A stretch of 64,000 nucleotides of DNA from Theropithecus gelada (lineage: Eukaryota; Chordata; Mammalia; Primates; Cercopithecidae). The stretch covers positions 124,225,758-124,289,757 of the forward strand of contig NC_037669.1 of the NCBI RefSeq assembly GCF_003255815.1. The letters are read 5' to 3'. The notes under the pieces were generated by a model. That model did no database searches. It was not told the origin of the DNA and worked only from the letters and a program-made list of their open reading frames with translations. Shown here piece after piece: positions 44,951 through 58,009 of this stretch (the stretch's first letter is position 1; each line of letters starts with the position of its first letter). The position numbers and the translations under genes are program-made.

Positions 44951-46090
44951 ATAAAGTACATATTAATTTATATCACTCTTATGCTTCAAAAAATCTCCCA
45001 CATATAGCTCTCTAATATCCACTATGAAACTTAAGCCACATTCCGTGACCCATTTTTCAAAACTTTCCACATGCTGTAATTCACTATTCTCTAAATATTG
45101 CCATGGGATTATTTAGCTTCATGTATTTTATTATGATTCATTTTCTATATCAAAAAATTCTTTCATCTATTAGTCATTTTTAAACAGCTAGCTTAAATAT
45201 GAAGACTTTTCTGCAGTTGGATTTAATCTTATGATTTTGGAAATCACATTTTATTTGAACTTCACATCATACCTTGAAAATAATCATTTATGTAAATATT
45301 TATCTTTGTTACTATATTGTAATCTTCCAAAAGATAAGACAGTGCACAGCTTAGTGGAACATTCATCCGGTATGAGTGATGGTAATGTTCTCCAGCTACA
45401 TCTGTGTCTGCTGACTGAATCTCTCTTTCTCTATCGTATTGAAAAGGACCAGGAAGACTTCTATCTCTGAGCTCTCTAGACTTATGACATTAAAAAGCAT
45501 GGACCTAGCTTATAGTTCTATGATTTTACCATTTCTTGATAAGCAGTCAGAGACAGTAATGCAATTGACAAAATACATGTTACTAACAGAGTAACATTTA
45601 GTTGCATTTCACATCATCTTATTTCTTTTTGTTTGTTTGTTTGGTGGTGGTGTGTTACTTATCTTTGTAGACTTAAACAGAAAACTCATGCAATATAGCA
45701 AACATGTTCCTACCTCTTATTCTCTCCTGACAGATACTACCAATAATACCCAACGGAGTTCTGTAAACACAATATAATCTGACTAGATAATTGGGTTTTT
45801 GTTTTTTGTTTTTTATCCCTTTGATTCTTGTCAATATATTACACTTAAAAAGGGACATTTCAAGTTCCTTAAGTGACATATAAATTCAGTAAAAGTTGTG
45901 ACACAATTAAATATACTAGATGCTTAGATGAATATATTTTTATCATTTATACAATATTTTAAATTATCTGCTTTTTCAAAACAATTGTGCTATTAACTTT
46001 TTCTTTCTTTTCACTCAGATTTCATCAACACATTGGAAAATACAGCACATTTACAAATACATTGTGATAAATAAAAATACGTATAATGTG
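44951..46090. other. No recognisable feature
   Basis: AT-rich unique sequence. A 79-codon open frame at 45231-45470 has no recognisable domain. Confidence 0.4.
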
Positions 46091-46094
46091 GCTG

Positions 46095-49000
46095 GAAACT
46101 TGATTTTTAGTTTTTAATTTTATGGGTACATTGTAGGTATAAATATTTGTGGGGTACATGAGATATTTTGATACAGGCATACAACGCATAGTAATCACAT
46201 CAGGATAAATAATCTTCATACCCCATTGTATATCAAAATATAACCTCAAGCATTTATCCTTTGTGTTACAAACAATACAACTATTTAGTTATTTTGAAAT
46301 GTACAATAAATTATTAACTATAGTCACCTTATAGTGAAATGTACAATAAATTATTATTAACTGTAGTCGTCTTATTGTGCTATCAAATACTAGGTTTTAT
46401 TCATTCTATCAAACTATTAATATATTTTTCTACCTATTAATTATCTCCACTTCACCCTCTCCCCAACTATCCTTCCCAGCTTCTGATAACTATTATTCTA
46501 CTCTCTATCTCCGTAAGTTCAATGGTTTTAATTTTTAGCTCCTATCAATAAGAGAACACATGTAAAGTTTGCTTTCTGTGTCTGGCTTATTTCACTTAAC
46601 AATATGACCTCTAATTCCATCCATGTTTTGCAAGTAACAGGGTCTCATATTTTTTATGACTAAATAGTACTCTATTGTGTATATGTACTACTTTTTTTTT
46701 TTAAACCATTCATCTGTTGATTGACACCTAGAATGCTTTCAAAGCTTTTCTTTTTTGAATACTGCTGCAATAAACATGGGACTGCAGCTATCTCTTCATT
46801 GTACTGATTCACTTCTTTTTGGGTATATACCGAGCATTGGATTGCTGGATCATATAGCAGTTCTATTTTCTTTTTTTTTTATTCCAGGAACCTCCAAACT
46901 GTTCTCTATAGTGATTGTATCAATTTACATTCCCACCAACAGTATATTATGTTTCCTTTTTCTCCATATTCTTGCCAGAATTCATTATTGCCTGCCTTTT
47001 GGATGAAAGCCATTTTAACTAGGGTGAGATTATATCTCACTGCAGTTTTAATTTGCATTTATCTGATAATCAGTGAAGTTTAGCACCCTTTATATATCTG
47101 TTTGCAATTTCTATGTCTTATTTTAAGAAATCTCTATTCAGATCTTTTGCCCATTTTTTAAACACATTGTTCAATTTTTTTCCATAGAGTTGTTTGAGCT
47201 TCTCTTTTTCACAGTAAACGTGTATTTTAGTTATGAATTCCTTGTCAGAATGATAGTTTGAAAATATTTTCTCTTATTCTGTGAGTTGTCTTTTCACTTT
47301 GTTGATTGTTTCTTTTTCAGTGTGGAAGCTTTTTAACTTGCTTTGATCTCATTTGTTCATTTTTGATTTGGTTGCCTGTCTTTTGCTTTTTGCCAGTTCT
47401 TGCAGGGCATTCCTCAAGAAATCTTTGCCCAGAACCATGTCCTGGAGAGTTTCCCCAATATCTTTTTTTAGTCATTTTATAACTTGAGGTCTTAGATTTA
47501 AGTCTTCAATCCATTTTGATTTGATTGTTTTTTACATGGTGGAATATAACATTTTAGTTTCATTCTTTTGCATATGAATATCCAGTTTTTCTCACACCAT
47601 TTAATGAACAGACTGTTCTTTCTTCAATGTATGTTCTTGGTATCTTTGTAAAAGATGAGTTTGTTTCAGATGTGTGTATTTGTTTCTGGGTTCTTTATTC
47701 TGTTCCATGAGTATATGTGTCAGTTTTTATGCTAGTATCATTCATTTGTTTGTTACAGCTCTGTAGTATATCTTGAAGTTATACTGTAAATGTGATTCCT
47801 TCAATTTTGTTTTTTTCCTCAGAAGAGCTTTCACAATTCAATGTCTATTATTGCTCCATATACATTTCATATTATTTTTTCTATTTTTGTGAAGACTGTC
47901 ATTGGTAGTTTGATAGGAATTGCATTAAACCTGTAGATTGCTTTGGATACTAAGGACATTTTTAACAATATTGATTCTTTCAATCCATGCTCTTTTTTTT
48001 TTTTTTTTTTTACATTTTTGGATTTCTCTTTAGTTCATGTTTTATATTTTTCTGTTAACTTCTTTGGTTCAGTTTTCAGTTGATTCATACACATTTTATT
48101 TTATATTTAGTTATTGTAAATTAGGTTATTTTCTTGTTTTTGATTTCACATTGTTCACTGTTGGCATAAAGAAATGCTATTGACTTTTGTATGTTGATCT
48201 TGTATCCTGCAACTTGACAAAATTTGTATCATTTCTAATTGTTTTTTTGTGAACTCATTAGATTTTTTAAAATATAAGATCATGTCATCACAAACAAGGA
48301 TAATTTAACGTCCTCCTTTCCAATTTAAATGCCCTTTATTTCTTTTGTTTAATTGCTCTGGTTTGGACCTCTATTACTATGTTTAATAACAGTGGTTTGA
48401 GTGGGCATCCTTGTTTTGTTCCCGATCTTAGAGGAAAGGCTTTCAGTTTTCCCCATTCTGTATCATACTAGTTATGTGGCTTTCATTGTGTTAAGGTATT
48501 TTCCTTCTAGGCCCAGTTTTTTTAGGGTTTTTATCATGAAAGGATGTTGAATTTTTTCAAATACTTTTTCAGCATTAATTAAAATTACCTTAGGGTTTTT
48601 ACTTTCATTTTATTGGTATGAGGTATCATATTGATTGATTTTCGTATATTGAACCATCCTTGGATCCCTGGGAATAATCTCACTTGTTCATGATGGGATT
48701 GTCTTGTAGGTGACCTGCACTTTCTGTATAGTTGTCTTTAAGTTTTTTTTCCTTTTGCGTTTATCTTAGAGATATAATGGCTGTGGGTCTAGGGATGGTC
48801 ATCTTGCATGGTATCTCACAGTGGTTCTCTGAATTTCTTGAGTTTGAATGTTGTCCTTTCCTGTGAGGGGAAAATTTTCTTGGACAATATCCTCAAATAT
48901 GTTTTCCAAGTTGCTTGCTCTCCCTTCTTCTCTGCAGTAATGCCAGTGAGTTGTACATTTTGTTTCTTTCTATAATTCCTTTATTTTCGAAAGCTTTGTT

Positions 49001-49905
49001 CATTCTTCTTTCTACTTTTTTTTTTTTTTTTTTTTTTTGGCTGACTGAGTTGATTTGGAGAACTGTTCTTTGGTCTAAGATCATTTTCTCCCCTTGATCT
49101 AGTTTCATGTTAATTCTCGATTCTTCTATACAATTCTTGTAGTCAGTTTTTCAGCTGTATCAGATCCAGTTGATAGTTTCTTAAAATGGCTATTTTGTCT
49201 TTCAGCTCTCTTACCACTTTACTGGATTCTTTAGATTTCTTGGATTAGGTTTCAACTTTCTCCTGAATCTCAGTTATCTTTGCTGCCTTCCAGATTTGGA
49301 ATTATATGTTTGTCTTGGAGTCATTGCAGCCTGGTTAAGAAACATTCCTGGTAAGCTAGTGCAGTCATTGGGAAGAAGACACTCTGGATTTTTGAGTTGT
49401 CAGAGTTATTGCATTCGTTCTTTGCCATCTGTGTGAGCTGATTTCCCTTTTAAGTTTCTGTCCTTTGATGTGGCTTTTTGTTTTTTATATTATTTGATGC
49501 CCTTTAAGGATTTAACTGTGGTATAAGTTGGGTGCAGTCAATGGGCTCCATTACTGGATGATTTTAGGGAGTAAAGACTCAACTCAGCACTCCTGGGCTG
49601 TGTGTTCTCAGCCTGGCAGTGGATCCAGGCCCAGCTTGGTTCTCTGTACCCTCTGGGTTAAGCAACTGCTGCACTGGAGGGTTTGAGGTGTTCCTGGTCA
49701 CTGGCAACAACACTCAGATGGTGGGTGCCAGCAAAAGCACTTTGTTGAAACAGTGGAAGCAGGGTACACTCTCATATGTGCATGTGCCAATGGGGGTGGG
49801 GCAGTGGAAGCAAGATCCATGCAAGCATGTGTTCCAGCAAAGCAGAGGGTGAGCGGTAGGCAAGTGCATTCCAGCAAAGAAGAGGTGCTTTTGGTGTCTC
49901 GTCTG
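46095..49905 (-). mobile_element. L1MA/L1MB-type element, antisense, internally deleted
   Basis: On the plus strand it starts with the complementary 3'UTR ('gtacattgtaggtataaatatttgtggggtacatgagatattttgatacaggcat') and follows ORF2 backwards to about 48720, with landmarks such as 'ttctgtgagttgtcttttcac', 'tttggatactaaggacatttttaacaatattgattcttt' and 'attgaaccatccttggatccctggga'. It then jumps into ORF1/5' sequence (about 48725-49905), so part of the RT, the endonuclease and some of ORF1 are missing. A T22 run is at 49017-49038. No frame survives. Confidence 0.85.
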
Positions 49906-51080
49906 AGAATTTTTCGTAATTCTTAAATCTCAAAGACTTTTCAGAATATTTTTTTCCTAAATATTCTGTTCTTTCCATTTTATATTTAAGCATTCTAATT
50001 TGAGTTAACTTTTGTATAACATATGAGGTTTTGGTTGAGGCTATTATTTTGACAACAGATAAGCTGTGATATAAAATTTCATCAAAATAATTACACATAT
50101 AGTGTATGAATAGAGCATTCTATGTAAAATATCATTAAGTAAAATGTAGAATTTGTTAAATAATAAGCAGAATTCACAATGGTATATTTATTTTGCAAAT
50201 AAATTTACTAATTAATTTGTTTTTTAACTTACTCTTTTCACAGAAAGATCTCATACAACTTGATTTGAAGTACTACACTGAATTGTTGGTTATAAAAATT
50301 GGAAATCTTCAAAAAGATTTGTAAGCAATATGTTTTCTCATGAAAGTTAAATTTATTTTGTTACTAAGATGCTGTTTTTCTCCTTTTTCAGACTTTTGTC
50401 CAAAATATATTTTATATTTTTGTTTATTATAATTCTGAAAGAAAATATAAATTTAGAAAAGGGAAATTAAAACTTGCTTTTTATATATAAAGATATTTTA
50501 ATAATATTAACCAGTTACAACCAAGTAATTACTTTTATGGTTGCAATTTTTCAAGTGACACTGTCTGCTCCTAATGGTGAAACATTCTTGTAAATAAGAA
50601 GAATATTAACAAAAATGTACATAGGGTATACTTTATATAAATCCCATTAGTATTGTTTCAAAATTTAAAACTTTTGGATGTGAACTAGTTAAGACAATTT
50701 TGTTACATGTTCATGTCGACTCCTCCTCATTTTGCTATTAAACGTTTTATTACTTGAATACTACCTAATAACATTTTCAGAGATATAGGCATTTATCAGT
50801 GTTTGATTATTTCCCAGTACTCAATTATGTACATTTATTTTTTATTAAAAATATAAATGAAATGTTATAAGAAGAATAAAGAATACTTCATGATTTTAAA
50901 ATTCCTGAGAATGTCTCAGAATTCTAATTTCTCATTACGAAGTCCTAGCAAATAATAGCTGTTGGGATTTGAAAAGGGTACATTTTTAGTTAAAGGATTC
51001 AATTAAAATTGGACACATTATATTGCAATTTTTTTTTATAAAGTAATGATTCATGTATTTTTTTAAAATGTAAGTTTATA
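49906..51080. other. No recognisable feature
   Basis: AT-rich unique sequence without a recognisable gene or repeat. Confidence 0.4.
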
Positions 51081-51083
51081 TCT

Positions 51084-52340
51084 GGTGCTGGGAAAACAGG
51101 CTAGCCATGTGTAGAAAGCTGACACTGGATCCCTTCCTTACACCTTATACAAAAATTAATTCAAGATGGATTAGAGACTTAAATGTTAGACCTAAAACCA
51201 TAAAAACTCTAGAAGAAAACCTAGGCAATACCATTCGGGACATAGGCATGGGCAACGACTTCATGTCTAAAACACCAAAAGCAATGGCAACAAAAGCCAA
51301 AATTGACAAGTGGGATCTAATTAAACTAAAGAGCTTCTGCACAGCAAAAGAAACTACCATCAGAGTGAATACACAACCTATAGAATGGAAGAAAATTTTT
51401 GCAATCTACTCATCTGACAAAGGGCTAATAACCAGAACCTACAAAGAACTCAAACAAATTTACAAGAAAAAACGAACAACTCTATCAAAATGTGGGCAAA
51501 GGATATGAACAGACACTTCTCAAAAGAAGATATTTATGTAGCCAGCAGGCATGTGAAAAAATGCTCATCATCATTCGCCATCAGAGAAATGCAAATCAAA
51601 ACCACAGTGAGATACCATCTCACACCAGTTAGAATGGTGATCATTAAAAAGTCAGGAAACAACAGTTGCTGGAGAAGATGTGGAGAAATAGGAACACTTT
51701 TACACTGTTGGTGGGACTATAAACTAGTTCAATCATTATGGAAGACAGTGTGGCGATTCCTCAAGGATCTAGAACTAGAAATACTATTTGACCCAGCCAT
51801 TCCATTACTGCGTATATACCCAAAGGATTATAAATCATGCTGCTATAAAGACACATGCACACATATGTTTATTATGGCACTATTCACAATAAAAAAGACC
51901 TAGAACCAACCCAAATGTCCATCAATGACAGACTGTATTAAGAAAATGTGGCACATATACACCATGGAATGCTATGCAGCCATAAAAAAGGATGAATTCA
52001 TGTCCTTTGTAGGGACATGAATGCTGCTGGAAACCATCATTCTCAGCACACTATCACAAGAAAAGAAAACCAAACACCACATGTTCTCACTCATAGGTGG
52101 GAACTGAACAATGAGAACACCTGGACACAGGAAGGGGAACATCACACACTGGGGCCTGTCATGGGGTTGGGGATAGCTGGGAGGGATAGCATTAGGAGAT
52201 ATACCTAATGTAAATGAAGAGTTAAAGGGTACAGCACACCAACATGGCACATGTATACATATGTAACAAAACTGCACGTTGTGCACATGTACCCTAGAAC
52301 TTAAAGTATAATCAAAAAAAAAAAAAAAAGAAAGAAAGAA
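51084..52340 (+). mobile_element. 5'-truncated L1PA-type element
   Basis: Starts at 'ggtgctgggaaaacaggctagcc' after the RT domain, and continues through the ORF2 C-terminus, a 3'UTR with 'cactggggcctgtcatggggttgggg', and a poly-A merging into (GAAA)n at 52316-52350. It is older than the elements at 21908 and 26139 but clearly primate-specific. Confidence 0.95.
51107..52105 (+). pseudogene. L1 ORF2p C-terminal relic
   Basis: Two open pieces (51107-51508 and 51490-51903) cover the region after RT. The second keeps the cysteine-rich motif SCWRRCGEIGTLLHCWWDYK, in which the last conserved Cys is replaced by Tyr. A frame change separates the two pieces, and a TAG at 51901-51903 ends the second. 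The usual tail continues in degenerate form to about 52105. Confidence 0.85.
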
Positions 52341-52354
52341 AGAAAGAGAGAAGA

Positions 52355-52840
52355 CAACAGCCAGTCTACAAAAGCTACATACTGTACAATTCCTATAAAT
52401 ATAATATAAATTATAATGAGTATATAGGAATTCCTACTGTATAATTCCTATAAGTTACATGACATTTTAGAAAAAGCAAAAGTTTAGAGTCAGTAAAAAG
52501 GTCAGTTATTGCCAGATAGGACTAAGGGAAGGTTGGATAGGTGGAGATAGATTTTTAAGGGCTGTAAATCTATTCTATATCATACTCTGATGATGAATAC
52601 ATGAGTACACATTTGTCGAAATCCATGGTGTATAAAACACAAACAGAGAGCCCTAATATAAATTATGGACTTCAGTTAATAATAATGTTTAAATACTGGC
52701 TCATCAGTTGTATCAAATACATAACAACAATAAATCATATTAAAAAATTAGGGAAACTATGGGTTGGAAGAAGTGAGTTATGTAGTAACTCTCAGTACTT
52801 TCTGCTCAATTGTTCTGTAAATTTAAAACTTATTTTATTA
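52355..52840 (+). mobile_element. L1M (L1MC/L1ME-type) 3'UTR, sense
   Basis: 'tcgaaatccatggtgtataaaac', 'agagccctaatataaattatggacttcagttaataataatg', 'ctcatcagttgtatcaaat' and 'tttctgctcaattgttctgtaaat' follow the L1M 3'UTR. Confidence 0.75.
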
Positions 52841-52844
52841 CAAT

Positions 52845-53225
52845 GTGATCAGAATGTTGTTTGCAATGTTTCTATTCACCTACGTTATCTTTGTGACCTA
52901 ATATAAGTTCACTGTTCCAGATGTTTTGCACTCATATGAGAAGCTGTATTTTTCATTATCAGGGCATAAATTTTGACATATATAATCATAACCGTTACAC
53001 CATTTTTTTGTTATGTCTTTTCATGTCTATTTAGTCTGCCTCATAGCAACAGTGATGTGTTAAAGTTTTCTGTTTTTAATATGGTTATTGCTAGTTTTCA
53101 TGAATCTCCTTCAGTTTTGTTTTATAAAAGTAGCTAGTATGTTATTTGGGGCGGATATATTCATAATTGTTCTATCTTTATTTTAATTCATATGTTTAAG
53201 TTTTATCTTATAGTCTCAGGAAAAC
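52845..53225 (-). mobile_element. L1M ORF2 fragment, antisense
   Basis: Plus-strand words 'aatgtgatcagaatgttgtttgcaatgtttc', 'gtgacctaatataag', 'cagatgttttgcactcatatgagaagctgtattt' and 'tttggggcggatatattcataattg' match the complement of the middle of L1 ORF2. Confidence 0.6.
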
Positions 53226-53499
53226 AAGAAAGACTTGCAAGATAGTTTAAAATTTAGCCTCAGAGGTCACTTTGGTCATACCCTTTGTTCAAGACGGCCA
53301 CAAATACACCTACATTCAATGAGCTGGGCACAGATATCACCACTTGAAGGAGGGATTTTTAATATCATATTGTAAGTAAAGCACTTGAGGGAGATTATGT
53401 GGTGGGTATAATCGTTGGAAAATTCTATCTCCCATGGATGGCTATTTACCTGTGATAATGAATAAAACAAAGATTATGGTGGATGAGAAAACACTAGAA
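53226..53499. other. No recognisable feature
   Basis: Unique sequence; no feature seen. Confidence 0.4.
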
Positions 53500-53660
53500 G
53501 CATTACCCTTAAAAGCAAGAACATCCATTATCTTCACACTGCTATTCAACAAGGTGCTAGAGGTATTAGCCAATAATTTTGCCAATTATTAGGCAAAATA
53601 AATCAATTGGAGACATCATTATAAAGGTGAAATAAAATAAAATATAAACGCTAAATAAAA
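53500..53660 (+). mobile_element. L1M ORF2 (RT) fragment, sense
   Basis: 'aagcaagaacatccattatcttcacactgctattcaacaaggtgctagaggtattagcca' matches the L1 RT region just before the catalytic motif. Confidence 0.6.
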
Positions 53661-54235
53661 TAAAAGATACAACTAATATCTCTAACAGCTAGAGAACTCT
53701 TTAAAATTGAGACAGTAAGGACCAAAATCCAATACTAAAATGGAAGATATATGTATATTATATATTGTAATATATAAATAATAAAACATATTACATAAAT
53801 ATACTATATCTCTAGAGATATATTACTCATAAACATAGAAAGAAATGTCCAAGCTTTTTTACTTATTTAAAAAAAGAGATACATTCTACTGTCTGCTTAA
53901 AATGCATCAATCCAACCCCAAAGATAGGAAAAAGCTGTAAGGTCTATAAAATCATAACTTTTCTTGAACGTGTGATAAAGCTGAGAACTGAGATTCCATA
54001 GTCATCAAGTAGCTTGAAATCTAAAAAAGACAGGTGCCTCCAAAGAGAAAAGGGACACAAAACACTCACTTATCTTGGTAAGAACCCAGGGATAGGGATT
54101 TTGTGACCATCAAGGAGTAAGATTTCTGCTAAAATTTTCAGTAAATTGCTAAAGACTGGATGTAGGCTAGTAAGAGTTCTTAGAGGCCTGGAAAACCAGG
54201 GACACAAGGGGGAGTTCATATTTACTCTTACGTTC
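53661..54235. other. No recognisable feature
   Basis: AT-rich sequence. It may include further decayed L1 but I cannot place it. Confidence 0.35.
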
Positions 54236-54804
54236 TTCTTGATAAGTTTCCCTCCAAATCCTCACTAAAACGATTGAAGGCAGGGCAGGTGACCCCAAAA
54301 CATGCAGGTCATGGAGTGTGTTGCAACTGCTTCTGTGAAAAGGGCATAAAAGTCCACCAAGATTATTTTATTCCTTTACAGAAGTTGGGTGAGGGAAACA
54401 AAACACAAGAAATAAAACCAAAAACACATAAAAGCCTTCTTTTCTTGAAGAAAGAGCAAGAAAACATCCAGGGCCACATCACTGGAAATTCTCCACCATT
54501 ACTAGGAGGAGCAGGATCACTACCAGATCCTTAGCCCTGAGATCAAGAGACATAGCGCCTACCTATAACACTAAAATAAGACAACAGGAAATGCCCTCCA
54601 TCTCACCACTCATTTTGCACCACTTTGACACTCTGGTCCCTAGTTAGGCACAAAACAGTGCTAGAGGAATTTGGAGCCAGTTTTGCACTAAGGATCATCA
54701 TAGTAAAAACAAAATCCATGAACTAGCTCAACTCTTGATTAGACTGGCTTAACCTCTATCAAATATTCACCTGAATCCAAGCAGAAAAAATGATTATTTC
54801 TAAG

Positions 54805-54807
<3 letters not shown>

Positions 54808-54853
<46 letters not shown>
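54808..54853 (+). repeat. (TA)n microsatellite
   Basis: About 22 perfect TA units; an AT-dinucleotide tract of this length can extrude a cruciform. Confidence 0.97.
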
Positions 54854-54856
<3 letters not shown>

Positions 54857-54930
54857 TCTGTCTTGATTGTTCTACACATGACGTCCAGCTTTCAACAATC
54901 ACCCCCAAAAAGGCAAACAAAAAAGTGGGA

Positions 54931-54950
54931 CACACACACACACACACATA
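54931..54950 (+). repeat. (CA)n microsatellite
   Basis: Ten CA units, 77 bases from the (TA)n tract. Confidence 0.93.
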
Positions 54951-55239
54951 GGTATAGATATACATACACACAGTATAGAAACAAAGAAATCAACAGAACA
55001 ACTCAGAGATGACCCAGATCATTGAACTATCAAAGAGTGGCTGTAAAAAACTAAGATTAATATGTTTAACATTTTTAAATGCAAAGGTGGACAGCATACA
55101 TGAACACGCGAGGAATCTCAGCAGGGAAATGGAAACCATAAAAGTCTAAAAATAACACCATTTATAATCTACCTATCAGATATGTGAAACATTTAATACA
55201 TGAAACCTAAAATAACAATATATTCTCTCAGTACATCTG

Positions 55240-55850
55240 TGATGATATTGGCATTCATACATTTGTGGTGAAGAGGTGCACTCATAGAACTAATATGGAA
55301 GGGAATTTGCATATCTAACAAAACTCCCAACTGATCCAGCAATTTCCACTTCTAGGAATTTACCCTGGGAATGAATTTCAATAAGATAAAAATGCACACG
55401 GTCAAGTGTAGCTTTTGCAGCACTGTTTGTAATCGCAAAACTGGGAAACAATATATGTTCATATGTGAGGAGGGTGAATAGACTATAATCTATTACTTAA
55501 TAGTAGTCAACTATGTAAAAATAATAAATACTTCTATGAACTGATATCTGATTTTCAGTGTATTTCTTGATAATTATGCTGTGACAAAAAGCAAGTTAAG
55601 AAAGATTGTGAACTGACACAATGGAAATAAGCAGCAGCAAGATGACATTACATGAAACAAATAAGAATGTTTATCTATGGGGGTGGATGAGTGTATGGCA
55701 CAAGCATGGAGGCATGGAAATATGGTAAATAAATTAGGGGTTACATTTCTTTCAGAACACTTACTTTTTAAACAGTGGTGATTTTTAGATCTAGGTTAAT
55801 ATTTTATATACTTGCCAAATAAGTCAATTATAATAAACAAATAAATAAGA
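55240..55850 (+). mobile_element. L1ME-type ORF2 3' end and 3'UTR, sense
   Basis: 'ctgatccagcaatttccacttctaggaatttaccctgg', 'gcagcactgtttgtaatcgcaaaactgggaaacaata' and 'ctatgaactgatatctga' are in order. This may be the 3' end of the same element as 54240-55160 with the middle lost. Confidence 0.78.
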
Positions 55851-55907
55851 GTGAAATTTTAAGTACAGGTAAAAACAATTACTTATTTTTAAAAATAAGA
55901 TGGTCTT

Positions 55908-56209
55908 GGCTGGGCGCGGGAGCTCATGCCTGTATTCCTAGCACTTTGGGAGGCAGAGGTGAGCGGATCACTACGTCAGGAGATCGAGATCATCCTGGCC
56001 AAAATGATGAAACCCAACCTCTACTAAAAATATAAAAATTAGCTGGGTGTGGTGGCGCGCGCCTGTAATCTGAGCTACTCCGGAGGCTGAGGCAAGAGAA
56101 TCACTTGAACCTAGAAGGCGGAGATTATAGTGAACCGACATCACGCCACTGTACTCCAGGCTGGGCGACAGAGCAACACTCCGTCTCAGAAAAAAAAAAA
56201 AAAAAAAAG
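55908..56209 (+). mobile_element. AluS-type element
   Basis: Full dimer with A19 tail (56190-56208). AAGATGG (55897-55903) and AAGATGC (56207-56213) are probably the TSD. Confidence 0.94.
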
Positions 56210-56527
56210 ATGCTTTCTCTCTTTTCTTATGTCAATCTCTCTCTGTTCTTCTCTCTTTCTCAAAACTTTGTTTGTAACAGTAGCACAATATGGACAGTTT
56301 CTGTATAATCTTTATCTTTTAAATTTTCTGATCAGCTGTGGGGAAATATTGTACACAAGTAGAATAAGCACTAAATTTTGATTTGGAAGCTTTAAGCTCA
56401 GAACTAAGAAAGTCGTAACATTCATGATCTTCAGAGTCTATATGTATATACAGATAATACTAATTCTTATTTCTGGAAAACATGATTGAAAAGTTTGTAA
56501 AATAATACATTTAAAAAATAATACTTA

Positions 56528-56806
56528 GCTGGGGGCGGTGGCTCATTCCTGTAATCCCAGCACTTTTGGAGGCCGAGGCGGGCGGATAACGAGGTCAGGA
56601 GATAGAGACCATCCTGGTTAACACGGTAAAATCCCGTCTCTACTAAAAATACAAAACAAAATTAGCAGGGTGCGGTGGCGGGCACCTGTAGTACCAGCTA
56701 CTGGGCAAGCTGAGGCAGGAGAATGGCAGAACCCGAGAGGCGGAGCTTGCAGTGAGTCGATCGCGACCCTGAACTCCAGCCTGGGCGACAGAGCGAGACT
56801 CCGTCT

Positions 56807-56841
<35 letters not shown>
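56528..56841 (+). mobile_element. AluY-like element
   Basis: Full dimer with 'aacgaggtcaggagatagagaccatcctggttaacacgg' and 'aggcggagcttgcagtgag', and a poly-A of about 32. Confidence 0.94.
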
Positions 56842-56844
<3 letters not shown>

Positions 56845-58005
56845 TTGAGGGAATAAGGTTATGAATAATCAACTAAATTTGTTTGCTGGCTGTCTTTGCC
56901 AGAATTATTGAATAATTTCTTATTTAATCAGGCTTATTAATTCAGAGAACTAAAATCAAACAACAAAGGATTAATTGTTGATTTTTAATTTTTCTCAATA
57001 ATTCTATTTAGCTAATTTTAGGCTAATTGGCTCAGTAGTCTTGAACAAGTTTCTCAAAGAACATGAACCATAAGTGGCTTTGGAGTCTTAGATTCCTGAT
57101 TTTAGTCCGGTGTTAAATTCCTACCTATGCTGTATTCTTATCATGTAGCATAGTAAATTTTTCTTAACTTTCTTAGACTTCTTGATTTCTTAAGCAGTCT
57201 TAAATTAATTTAGCTTCATGTAATACGAGATTTTCAAAATAAGAGTGCCTACTTAGCAGGGTAACATAACAGTGATTGATTAACAGTAGGCACGCAGCGA
57301 ATTTTCACAATTTATTATTAGATAAACTAAGACATAGATTATTATTTTAAATTGATTTAAATCAATAAATTTAAAAGCAGAAAAATGTAGGTCTGTTGAA
57401 TATAAAAACAAGATTTCCAAAAGAAATGTAAAATAAATCAACCTACTATATTATATCAAGAAAAACAGGGGAGAAAAAACAAATTCGTAAACAGGAAATA
57501 ATAATGGAGAAATAACTAGCCAGAGAGCTATTTCAAAGAATCAGGAATGCTTTGCACATAGTTCTGAAAACCTGTATTTAATGTGTGTTTTTTTAACGAT
57601 AAATGCACATGCCAATAATTGATTTTATTAACATGGAAATCTAAGCAGAAAATTACCATAAGAGAAATAGATAAAGCTGTCAAAATACAACACTTCATTT
57701 TTTTTAGAAAGAAAGCACTTGAACAAACAGTTTCATATGATAATAATACAATGCATTTAAGTAAGGGCTAATTGTAATGTCCTTTTCACTGTTTCTGAGA
57801 AAAAAGAAAAATTGCAAATTATTTCTATAAAGTTAATCTGGCTTATTTTCTGTGTTTTTTTTTTTAATCTTTAGAAAGTTTTATTGAAGTTTTTTTCATT
57901 GTTGCTTCCTATATTTTAAATATGGATACTTAAATCCTTTATAACAATTATTTCTCATTTCTTAATACAATTGTATTAGGTAATACATTTTCCTCCCCAC
58001 TTCTT
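56842..58005. other. No recognisable feature
   Basis: AT-rich unique sequence with no open frame of note. Confidence 0.4.
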
Positions 58006-58009
58006 TGGC

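Larger units (their letters stand above)
54240..55160 (+). mobile_element. L1M 5' region, sense
   Basis: The better-supported part is 54880-55150: 'atcaacagaacaactcagagatgacccagatcattgaactatcaaagagtggctgtaaaa' and 'gcatacatgaacacgcgaggaatctcagcagggaaatggaa' match the region before and at the start of ORF1 in old L1M elements. The 54240-54780 part is assigned by continuity. Two microsatellites lie inside. Confidence 0.55.
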
